Shown here: positions 13,867 to 20,532 of the stretch, piece after piece
Numbering within the stretch: the first letter of the stretch is position 1
Layout of the letters: each line of letters begins with the position of its first letter
NCBI GenBank assembly: GCA_043813305.1
Contig: JBDRLC010000003.1
Location: 1-24,456, forward strand
Direction of reading: 5' to 3'
DNA length: 24,456 bases
DNA from: JAHIZC01 sp043813305
GTDB lineage: Bacteria; Omnitrophota; Gorgyraeia; Gygaellales; Profunditerraquicolaceae
Made by a program: the position numbers and the translations under genes
The notes under the pieces: generated by a model
The model's database searches: none
Told to the model about the DNA's origin: nothing
What the model saw: only the letters and a program-made list of their open reading frames with translations

Positions 13867-16188
13867 GTGCCGGATAAAAAAGATTTTATTTCAATTTTTA
13901 AGTCAGAGAGCGGCGACCATCTTAATAAGCTGGATCAAGGCATCGTTGAGTTGGAGAGGAATCCGGGTAGCTTAGAGTTGATTAAAGAGCTGAATAGAGA
14001 AGCACATACCTTAAAGGGGTCGGCACGGGTTTTCGGATTTTATGAGATTCAAGAGATAGCGCATAAAATAGAGGATATATTCGATAGACTGTCTCAAAAG
14101 AAGGTAGTTTTTAATTCTCAGATCGCGGATAGAATATTTAAAGGATTGGATACAATAAGAAATATTTTAGATAAGATTATAAAGGAGGAAACTATAAACA
14201 TAGATATATCGGATGTGTGCAGAGAGCTCCAAGAGGCAACTTCTCTGGTGCTTGAGTCTCAGAAGAAAGAAAAGGAAAAGCCTTTAGTTGAGAAAAAAGA
14301 GAAACCACAAACAGCTTCTGAGAAAAAAGCTGAATTAGATAAAAAGAAAGAGGTAGATCAGGTTAAGAAACAAGTAGCAGAGAAGAAGAAAGAGGAAGTT
14401 GCTCTAGGAGTGCAAACCTTAACGACTCAGGCTGAGGAGTATATCCGTGTCCCGATAAGCAGGGTGAACAAGCTTCTTAATCTGACCGGAGAGATGGTAA
14501 TAAATAAGATGAAGTCCTCTTCAAAGATTCTTCAGGCAAAGAGGCTATCTCTAATAGCCAAAACAGTGCTAAAGACAGTCTCCGATTTAAGTGAGAAGGT
14601 AAAAAAAGAGATGCCTACGGGGAATATCGAAATCGCTAAATTATTCAGCCAATGCAGCGCTGACTTACAAAGGCTAAGAGATGATGCATTTAATCTCTAC
14701 GACAACATTTCAAACGAAGCTTTTCATCTTGATCCGGTTATTGACGAACTACAGGGGAAAATGAAAGAGATAAGAATGTTGCCCCTCTCTGCTATTATCG
14801 AAGGTTTTCCCCGGATGGTAAGGGATATAGCTTCCCAGGAAAATAAAGAAGTGAATTTAGAGATTTCGGGAGAGGAGACAGAGCTAGATAAAAGAGTTTT
14901 GGAAGGGATAAAGTCTCCGCTGATGCATATATTGCGTAACTGTATAGATCATGGTATTGAAAGTGCGGATAAAAGAGCTAGCCTTGGTAAGCCAAGATAC
15001 GGAATGATCAAAGTCTCTGCTTTTCATGAAGCGGGTAATGCTATAATCGTAATAGAAGATGATGGTAAAGGCATGGTTATCGAAGAGATAAAACAAACCG
15101 CTTTAAAGAAAGATCTCGTCTCTGATGAGGATTTTGAGAAGATGACAGAAAAAGAAATCTTAAACCTGATATTTATGAACGGTTATTCTACGAGCCCGAT
15201 CATCACTGATGTTTCAGGAAGGGGGATAGGTTTAGATGTCGTCAGGCAGGATATCGAGGATTTAAAAGGACAGGTTATTTTAGATACAGAGAAGGATAAA
15301 GGAACAAAATTTACCTTAATTCTGCCTTTGACCATCGCGATTATTCAGGTTCTTCTAATAAAGCAGAATAATAAACTTCTTGCTTTTCCGATGGCTTCCA
15401 TAGCAGAAAGTCTAAATATTACCAGGAAAGATATTTCTACCATTGAAGGAAAGATGGCGATTCAAATACGTAAGCATACAGTGCCTTTAGTAGAGCTTAG
15501 CCAGATTCTTCATCTTCCGTCTATAGAAGAAGATGATTTTCCGGATGGTCAGTCTCAAAAAAGAGAGTATATTCCGGTAGTAGTCGCTATCTCTTTTAAC
15601 AAGCAGATTGGTTTTATGGTGGATGAGATTGTAGGTGAAGAGGAGATATTTATTAAGAGTTTAGGTGAGCATCTGGGAAAAGTGAGAAATGTAAGCGGTG
15701 CTACTATTTTAGGAACGGGTGAGGTAGTAGTAATTCTAGATGTTGCAGATTTGGTTGAGCATAGCCGTCTTAGCCATCCGGCAGTTTCAGGCAGAAAGAC
15801 AATTGCCAGAGAAAAACGGATAAAGAAAAGAATATTGGTGGTGGAGGATGCCTTTTCTACCCGGGAACTTGAAAAGAGCATATTGGAAGGGCAGGGTTAC
15901 TTTGTCGATACGGCCGTAGATGGCTTAGACGCACTGGATAGGTTGGTTGGAGTAAAATATGACCTTATAGTCTCTGATATTCAAATGCCGAGGATGGATG
16001 GTTTTCAATTTTGTAAAACCATAAAGCAAAACGAAGACTATAAGGACATACCGGTTGTAATGGTTACAGCTCTGGGCAAGGAAGAAGACAAAAAACGCGG
16101 AATCGAAGTAGGCGCCTCTGCTTATATTGTAAAAACAGCTTTTGACCAATCAAATCTTATTGATACTATTGAAAGATTAATCGGTTGA
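13867..16188 (+). CDS. cheA: CheA histidine kinase with C-terminal receiver domain (CheA-REC hybrid)
   Basis: Central kinase of the chemosensory array, 773 aa. The HPt domain (1-110) has the phospho-histidine H47 in REAHTLKGSARVFGF. A Lys/Glu-rich linker (about 135-180) replaces a clear CheY-binding P2. The dimerisation, ATPase and CheW-like domains follow, with the N-box ILRNCIDHGIES and the G boxes IEDDGKGM and SGRGIGLDVV. The receiver spans 654-773 with phospho-acceptor D704 in VSDIQMPRMDG and the conserved K756. The start is GTG: the frame begins there with the conserved HPt N-terminus, and no upstream ATG fits. Kinase-receiver fusions of this kind are typical of Frz-like and other alternative chemosensory systems. 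Which output it drives is not shown. Confidence 0.94.
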   Translation: MPDKKDFISIFKSESGDHLNKLDQGIVELERNPGSLELIKELNREAHTLKGSARVFGFYEIQEIAHKIEDIFDRLSQKKVVFNSQIADRIFKGLDTIRNILDKIIKEETINIDISDVCRELQEATSLVLESQKKEKEKPLVEKKEKPQTASEKKAELDKKKEVDQVKKQVAEKKKEEVALGVQTLTTQAEEYIRVPISRVNKLLNLTGEMVINKMKSSSKILQAKRLSLIAKTVLKTVSDLSEKVKKEMPTGNIEIAKLFSQCSADLQRLRDDAFNLYDNISNEAFHLDPVIDELQGKMKEIRMLPLSAIIEGFPRMVRDIASQENKEVNLEISGEETELDKRVLEGIKSPLMHILRNCIDHGIESADKRASLGKPRYGMIKVSAFHEAGNAIIVIEDDGKGMVIEEIKQTALKKDLVSDEDFEKMTEKEILNLIFMNGYSTSPIITDVSGRGIGLDVVRQDIEDLKGQVILDTEKDKGTKFTLILPLTIAIIQVLLIKQNNKLLAFPMASIAESLNITRKDISTIEGKMAIQIRKHTVPLVELSQILHLPSIEEDDFPDGQSQKREYIPVVVAISFNKQIGFMVDEIVGEEEIFIKSLGEHLGKVRNVSGATILGTGEVVVILDVADLVEHSRLSHPAVSGRKTIAREKRIKKRILVVEDAFSTRELEKSILEGQGYFVDTAVDGLDALDRLVGVKYDLIVSDIQMPRMDGFQFCKTIKQNEDYKDIPVVMVTALGKEEDKKRGIEVGASAYIVKTAFDQSNLIDTIERLIG

Positions 16189-16195
16189 TTTCAGA

Positions 16196-17284
16196 ATGAG
16201 CATGCAATTAAAAAATAATATAAGAGTTTTGGTGGTTGACGATTCTCCCCTGATGTGTAAGGTTTTTACGAATATACTAAACAGCGATCCGCAGATTATG
16301 GTCGTAGGAATTGCGAATAACGGGAAAGATGCCGTTGACTTAGTTTCTAAACTCAAACCCGATATAATCACCATGGATATCCATATGCCTGTGATGGATG
16401 GTCTTGAGGCAACCAAGCAAATAATGGCATATACACCTACGCCGATATTGGTAGTCTCTACATCGGTATTTAAAATGGGAATGGCCAAGGTTTTTGCGGC
16501 CATATCTTATGGTGCTCTAGATGTAATTGAAAAGGGCGATATGGAGTTTAATGCAGATGCGCAGAGCGGGAAGGCCTTGATAGAGAAGATAAAATTTCTA
16601 AGTAACATTAGAGTAGTTCGCCATCCCTTAGCAAAATTTGAGAATAGATATATAAAAAGAGATGAGGATAAGATTGGAATTCCTCAGAAGAAAATCCTGG
16701 GAAAAGATAATTTAGTGGCGATGATTGCTTCTACGGGAGGACCCCAGGCGATCATTGAGATACTTAGAAGATTACCGGAAAATTTTCCCTGCAGTATAGT
16801 TATTGTCCAGCATATTTCCTTAGGTTTTGTCGAAGGATTGGCAGATTGGTTAAATAATGCCTCTTATATTAAAGTACGTGTGGCTGAAGATTCAGAGGAT
16901 ATGCAAAAAGGAGTGGCATACATTGCTCCTTCAAATTTTCAAATGAGGGTAGAAGAAGGTTCAAAGATACATCTTTCAAATGAACCTGCCTATAATGGGC
17001 ATCGTCCTTCCGGAGATATACTATTTGAATCCGCAGCTAGAATCTATGGAGAAAACGCGATTGGAATAATCTTGACCGGCATGGGCTCGGATGGCGCTAT
17101 GGGGATAAAGGCGATAAAAGAGATGGGCGGTAGAACGATTGCCCAGGATGAAAGTAGTTGTATAATCTATGGTATGCCCAAGGTAGCCGTGGAGATGGGT
17201 GCGATAGATAAAGTATTGCCTTTAGAGAAGATACCCGAGGCGCTTGTGGATATGTTACTAAACCAGCCAGAGGTTCAGGATTAG
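16196..17284 (+). CDS. cheB: Chemotaxis protein-glutamate methylesterase/deamidase CheB
   Basis: Resets receptors by removing methyl groups from glutamates on the MCP. The receiver domain (1-125) has DD at 15-16, phospho-acceptor D61 in ITMDIHMPVMDG, and K113. The esterase domain (from about 172) has the catalytic triad S179 in ASTGGPQA, H206 in IVQHIS and D299 in GMGSDGAMG. Length 362 aa is normal. It starts 7 nt after cheA; a second ATG two codons on (16202) is an equally possible start, since no strong ribosome site marks either. It pairs functionally with CheR at 17786. Confidence 0.95.
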   Translation: MSMQLKNNIRVLVVDDSPLMCKVFTNILNSDPQIMVVGIANNGKDAVDLVSKLKPDIITMDIHMPVMDGLEATKQIMAYTPTPILVVSTSVFKMGMAKVFAAISYGALDVIEKGDMEFNADAQSGKALIEKIKFLSNIRVVRHPLAKFENRYIKRDEDKIGIPQKKILGKDNLVAMIASTGGPQAIIEILRRLPENFPCSIVIVQHISLGFVEGLADWLNNASYIKVRVAEDSEDMQKGVAYIAPSNFQMRVEEGSKIHLSNEPAYNGHRPSGDILFESAARIYGENAIGIILTGMGSDGAMGIKAIKEMGGRTIAQDESSCIIYGMPKVAVEMGAIDKVLPLEKIPEALVDMLLNQPEVQD

Positions 17285-17309
17285 AAACGGTAGGATTACA
17301 GGTGAGATA

Positions 17310-17789
17310 ATGCAGGAGAGCGAAGAAAAGAGAGAAGATAGACAGATATTAACTTTTAATTTACTGAAAGAGGAAATGGGTCTAGATATAGAGTATGTGC
17401 ATGAAGTATTAATCCCTCAAGACATCCATCCTTTGCCGCAGGCGCCGGATTTTGTCGACGGAGTAATAAACTTAAGGGGAAGAATAATTGCCGTAATCGA
17501 CTTAAGAAAGAAATTCAATATTAAAGCGATTGAGGATAATTCAAAGATGCGGATTATCATCTGTAGGATAAATAAGTTTATCGTAGGGCTTGTTGTTGAC
17601 AGCGTGAGCGAAGTATTGTCCTTGCCATTAAGCGCAATCCAGCCTACCCCAGAGGTATTATCCATACAGATTAACGCAGGTTATATTTCAGGTATAGCCA
17701 GGCTTGGCGAAAGGGTAATCACAATACTAAATCTAGAAGAGATACTGACGAATGATGAAATAACCAGGTTATCCAAGATCAATAGATGA
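17310..17789 (+). CDS. Second CheW-like coupling protein
   Basis: A lean CheW domain of 159 aa, without the long tail of the first copy. It shows LTFNLLKEEMGLDIEYVHEVL, the NLRG motif at 54-57, DLRKKF, VGLVVDSVSEVL and a closing ARLGERVITILNLEEIL. An AGGTGA sequence precedes the ATG. The stop overlaps the cheR start (ATGA). Two CheW paralogues in one cluster could give different receptor or CheA couplings; the sequence does not say which. Confidence 0.93.
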   Translation: MQESEEKREDRQILTFNLLKEEMGLDIEYVHEVLIPQDIHPLPQAPDFVDGVINLRGRIIAVIDLRKKFNIKAIEDNSKMRIIICRINKFIVGLVVDSVSEVLSLPLSAIQPTPEVLSIQINAGYISGIARLGERVITILNLEEILTNDEITRLSKINR

Positions 17790-19333
17790 CAAATGCCTTA
17801 CCATTTACCAATGAAATATTCGGTCTTTTTCAAAAATTGCTCCTTGAAGAAAGCGGCCTTTATTTTGATGCACACAGAAGCAAATACTTGTATTCTGTCC
17901 TCTGGGAACGCCTTCAAAAGCGAGGTTACGATTCCTACCAGGAATACTATAATTTTCTGAAATTTCATCCCGAGCGTCAGCTCGAAATAAGTAAACTCCT
18001 AAGTTTAATTACGATAGGGGAAACATATTTTTTCAGGAATAGCCATCATATTGAGACACTGAAGAATTATGTTTTACCTGAGATATTTCAGAGGAAGGCA
18101 TATTCAGTGGATAAATCTATACGTATCTGGTCTGCTGGTTGCTCACGGGGAGACGAACCGTATACTATTGCCATTTTGATTATGGAAGCCATCCCTGAGT
18201 ATAAAAACTGGGAGATTTCTATCCTGGGTACTGATGTAAATCGTGATGCCTTAATTGATGCAAAGGAAGCAGTCTACAGTGATAGCCATATTAGAAGTTT
18301 ACCCCAAGGTTATATCGGTAAGTATTTTGATAAAAAGGGAACAAACTACATATTAAATGATGACGTAAAGAGTTTAGTTAGCTTTGAATATCATAATTTA
18401 GCCAGAGATCCCTTTACACAAGAAAGAATGCTCAATTTAGATACAATTTTCTGCAGGAATGTAACTATATATTTTGATTTGGATACTACTAAGCGAGTAA
18501 TCGATAACTTTTATAACTCCCTTAGTCAGAATGGTTATCTTTTTATCGGGCACTCAGAAACGCTCTGGCAAATAAATGATAAGTTTGAGACAGTTGAATT
18601 CCCCAATACATTTGTTTATAAAAAGGTACCTTATAATATCAAAGAAGATTCCAGGAGGCCGTTCATCGGGCTTCCTGAGATAAATTTTGAAGATATTCCT
18701 TCTCTTCAAGGACTAGTTTTAGAAAAAGAGGATTTTTTACAGAAGGAGGGCGAAGCGAAGGATGAAGAAGTGTTACCCGAGGTAATTAAGGAGCGGACTT
18801 GCGCTGATATAAATCTGAATCCTCTTTATGTAGAATCGATTAAGTTATTCGTACAAAAAAAATATGAGGAAGCACTTGGATTAATTGATAAAATATTAGA
18901 CCAGAATAGGGAGCACGTTCATGCCCATTTTACTAAGGCGACTATTTTAGCTAATCAGGCTAAGTATAACGAGGCCGCCGGCGTACTTAAAAAAATAATT
19001 GAGGTAGATAACCTATATATCGAGGCATATTACCTTTTGGGTGTGCTCTCTTATAGAACTGGAGATTTAAAAGAGGCAGAGAGGCAATTCAGGAAGGTTT
19101 TATATTGCGATCCGAAAGTGACCCTTGCTTATTTTAATCTGGGGAATATATATTCTTACCAGAGGCAGTTTAATAGGGCTATCAAGGAATATAATAATGT
19201 TCTCAAATTATTAGAGAAAAGATCAGAACAAGAGCAAATAAGATTATGCGAAGATTTTACCGTCGAATCTCTTAGTTTGGCTTGTAGGAGCAATCTGTTA
19301 GAGATAGAGAAAAAGAAGGCCAAAATTAAATAG
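17786..19333 (+). CDS. cheR: Chemotaxis methyltransferase CheR with C-terminal TPR domain
   Basis: Methylates MCP glutamates using S-adenosylmethionine. The CheR part (1-280) has the N-terminal helical domain, GETYFFRN (78-85), the SAM site IWSAGCSRGDEPYT (114-127), ILGTDVNRDAL, IFCRNVTIYFD (221-231) and GYLFIGHSETLW. After an acidic linker, about four TPR repeats occupy residues 345-500, for example EAYYLLGVLSYRTGDLKEAERQFRKVL. TPR-bearing CheR proteins are known from Frz- and Wsp-like systems and are thought to steer protein contacts. Total 515 aa. It overlaps cheW by 4 nt and ends the chemosensory operon; palindromic repeats follow. Confidence 0.94.
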   Translation: MTNALPFTNEIFGLFQKLLLEESGLYFDAHRSKYLYSVLWERLQKRGYDSYQEYYNFLKFHPERQLEISKLLSLITIGETYFFRNSHHIETLKNYVLPEIFQRKAYSVDKSIRIWSAGCSRGDEPYTIAILIMEAIPEYKNWEISILGTDVNRDALIDAKEAVYSDSHIRSLPQGYIGKYFDKKGTNYILNDDVKSLVSFEYHNLARDPFTQERMLNLDTIFCRNVTIYFDLDTTKRVIDNFYNSLSQNGYLFIGHSETLWQINDKFETVEFPNTFVYKKVPYNIKEDSRRPFIGLPEINFEDIPSLQGLVLEKEDFLQKEGEAKDEEVLPEVIKERTCADINLNPLYVESIKLFVQKKYEEALGLIDKILDQNREHVHAHFTKATILANQAKYNEAAGVLKKIIEVDNLYIEAYYLLGVLSYRTGDLKEAERQFRKVLYCDPKVTLAYFNLGNIYSYQRQFNRAIKEYNNVLKLLEKRSEQEQIRLCEDFTVESLSLACRSNLLEIEKKKAKIK

Positions 19334-19364
19334 AAAACATTTTGGATTTGTGATGGGGGGCGTG

Positions 19365-19471
19365 CCCCGTTACAAATTCTGATCTTTGAATGATGATTAG
19401 AATTTCTAATAATGAGGGGCGTGCCCCGTTAGAAATTCTAATTGTTTAAATTGCAGGAATTTCTAACGGGG
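19365..19471. repeat. Palindromic repeat cluster (CCCCGTTAGAAATTC family), copy 2
   Basis: Two near-identical units begin GGGGCGTGCCCCGTTA (19357-19372 and 19416-19431). The second forward arm CCCCGTTAGAAATTC (19424-19438) pairs perfectly over 15 bp with GAATTTCTAACGGGG (19457-19471) across an 18-nt loop, the same loop length as in the rph-rdgB copy. The first forward arm (19365-19380) has a weaker partner at 19399-19409. The last reverse arm supplies the first five bases (CGGGG, 19467-19471) of the tRNA-Pro gene. This fills the 133-nt gap after cheR. Confidence 0.85.
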
Positions 19472-19541
19472 CGTGGCTCAGTTTGGCTAGAGCGCTTGCT
19501 TTGGGAGCAAGAGGTCGTGCGTTCAAGTCGCACCGCCCCGA
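19467..19541 (+). tRNA. tRNA-Pro (anticodon TGG)
   Basis: A full cloverleaf can be drawn: acceptor CGGGGCG (19467-19473) with CGCCCCG (19534-19540), D arm GCTC/GAGC, anticodon stem CTTGC/GCAAG around loop TTTGGGA giving anticodon TGG, and T arm GTGCG/CGCAC with loop TTCAAGT. The discriminator is A, and CCA is not encoded (ACA follows). The 5' acceptor strand is shared with an arm of the palindromic repeat cluster. Confidence 0.95.
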
Positions 19542-19650
19542 CATTGTTAACAAGGTTGACAGTTTCCCGACAAGCAATTTTGGAACGCAGTCGGGATCCC
19601 GATGGCGATAGGAAAGTTGTGAATCGGGACAAGCCTGTCCGCCCCGACCA
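19533..19650. repeat. Segment flanked by copies of the tRNA-Pro 3' end
   Basis: CCGCCCCGAC, the 3' end of tRNA-Pro (19533-19542), is repeated exactly at 19639-19648, and the second copy continues into CA so that it reads as a tRNA 3' end with CCA. The 96 nt between contain a palindrome TTGTTAACAA (19544-19553) and a nested stem: GACAG (19558-19562) with CTGTC (19635-19639), and TCCCGA (19565-19570) with TCGGGA (19624-19629). No coding frame is credible. It resembles a miniature integrated unit with tRNA-end att-like borders. Confidence 0.65.
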
Positions 19651-19658
19651 ATAGAAAA

Positions 19659-20108
19659 ATGAGATTACTAAAAATTTTATCATTAGCGTTGATTCAAATA
19701 TCCGTATGTTATAGTTTTATCTTTGCAGGCAGTTTGGTCGCAGAAGATGCGGTGAACTATTTTAATGAAGGAGCGAGGGAGCAGAAGTCAGGAAATTATC
19801 TTGCTGCTAATAGTGCCTTTCAAAAGGCCTTATTGGTAGATCCGGCTAATCCCAGATGGGAAAAGGCAGTTATGAATAACAGGGGGATTATTTATTTTAA
19901 AACCGGAGATTTTGAGAATGCAGAAATTGCCTTCAAAGAAGCGTTGAGAATAGATAAAGACTATAAGATAGCAGAGGTAAATCTGGGATTAGTATATGAG
20001 GAGACCAGAAGTAGAGTTGAGGCATTGGAATATTGGGCAAAAGTGTTTGAATTAGACAAACTCAAGCCGGAAGATTTTGCTATTGAGGAAGAGATAGAAG
20101 AAGAGTAG
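19659..20108 (+). CDS. Secreted TPR-repeat protein
   Basis: 149 aa. The N-terminus (KILSLALIQISVCYSFIFAG) is a convincing signal peptide, with likely cleavage around residue 23. The mature part has about three TPR units: EDAVNYFNEGAREQKSGNYLAANSAF-type helices, then NNRGIIYFKTGDFENAEIAF and NLGLVYEETRSRVEALEYW. The tail is strongly acidic (EEEIEEE). Presumably a periplasmic or outer-membrane-associated scaffold; no enzymatic motif is visible. It lies between two tRNAs, and no good Shine-Dalgarno precedes the ATG. Confidence 0.8.
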   Translation: MRLLKILSLALIQISVCYSFIFAGSLVAEDAVNYFNEGAREQKSGNYLAANSAFQKALLVDPANPRWEKAVMNNRGIIYFKTGDFENAEIAFKEALRIDKDYKIAEVNLGLVYEETRSRVEALEYWAKVFELDKLKPEDFAIEEEIEEE

Positions 20109-20117
20109 CATAAAGGC

Positions 20118-20143
20118 ATGCGCCTGTGGTTCGATAGAGTTAC
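20118..20143. repeat. Degenerate copy of the tRNA-Arg 5' end
   Basis: The stretch starting ATGCGCCTGTGGTTCGATA (from 20118) matches the start of tRNA-Arg with its flank (ATGCGCCTGTAGCTCAATA, from 20167), differing only by three transitions. It diverges after about 19 nt and cannot form a full cloverleaf. It is a probable tRNA gene fragment 49 nt upstream of the real gene. Confidence 0.5.
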
Positions 20144-20168
20144 CATACGGCGGATGCAAGAAATAGAT

Positions 20169-20242
20169 GCGCCTGTAGCTCAATAGGATAGAGCACCTGC
20201 CTTCTAAGCAGGTTGTTGGCCGTTCGATTCGGCCCAGGCGCA
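20169..20242 (+). tRNA. tRNA-Arg (anticodon TCT)
   Basis: Acceptor GCGCCTG (20169-20175) pairs with CAGGCGC (20235-20241). The D arm is GCTC/GAGC, the anticodon stem CCTGC/GCAGG encloses CTTCTAA (anticodon TCT), and the T arm GGCCG/CGGCC encloses TTCGATT. The discriminator is A; CCA is not encoded. Its 3' end is repeated twice more downstream. Confidence 0.95.
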
Positions 20243-20512
20243 TAAGATACTCCAAAGGTGGATGAGTCCAGAGAATCTCTGAGATTTTGTAAGTTGGGTT
20301 CGAGGGCCGTTCTCCCTCGTTGGAGTTGAGTAAAATAACATAGGCTCGGGATTAATTCGACCAGACAACTTACGTCATTTCATTCCGTAAGTTGCGGTCT
20401 CATTAAGATTCGGCCCAGGCGCATGAAATTAGCCTTTAACGATCCTCCGAAGCCCCCGATTTTAACATTGTTCATTAAAGGGCGAAGGAGGACGGCCCAG
20501 GCGCATAAGATA
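20226..20512. repeat. Array of three tRNA-Arg 3'-end copies with hairpin spacers
   Basis: Copy 1 is the end of the tRNA gene (20226-20243). Copy 2 (20407-20424) repeats the 18-mer GATTCGGCCCAGGCGCAT exactly. Copy 3 (20493-20512) repeats the 20-mer found at 20230-20249, CGGCCCAGGCGCATAAGATA. Spacer A (20250-20406) holds a tRNA-like fold and a hairpin with AACTTACG/CGTAAGTT arms (20367-20374, 20386-20393). Spacer B (20425-20492) ends in a stem TCCTCC (20443-20448)/GGAGGA (20487-20492), then opposed GAA/GAA, then GCCC (20452-20455)/GGGC (20480-20483), abutting copy 3 directly. No protein is encoded here. This accounts for the whole gap between tRNA-Arg and the next gene. Confidence 0.8.
20249..20326 (+). 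ncRNA. tRNA-like fold, possible decayed tRNA or small structured RNA
   Basis: Six nt after tRNA-Arg, 78 nt are closed by a perfect 7-bp helix, ACTCCAA (20249-20255) with TTGGAGT (20320-20326). Next to it is a 6-bp arm with a 7-nt loop, CGAGGG (20301-20306)/CCCTCG (20314-20319), in the position of a T arm. A short TGGA/TCCA hairpin sits at 20259-20270 and an AATCT/AGATT hairpin at 20274-20286. The T-loop and D-loop consensus bases are missing, so this is not a functional tRNA by ordinary criteria. Expression is unknown. Confidence 0.3.
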
Positions 20513-20532
20513 ACAGCGCATCAGAATAATAA

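Noticed and set aside
19442..19654. Protein-coding frames across tRNA-Pro
   Set aside because: They are translations of the tRNA and repeat sequence, a common false call at tRNA genes.
20249..20300. Hammerhead-like ribozyme core around GGATGAGTCC
   Set aside because: It lacks the CTGATGA and GAAA core bases in the right order, and the cleavage-site triplet is not placed correctly.
20243..20512. Integron attC array
   Set aside because: The cassettes are structured, but the conserved attC end motifs (RYYYAAC and GTTRRRY) are not present in the right places, and no tyrosine integron integrase is in the window.
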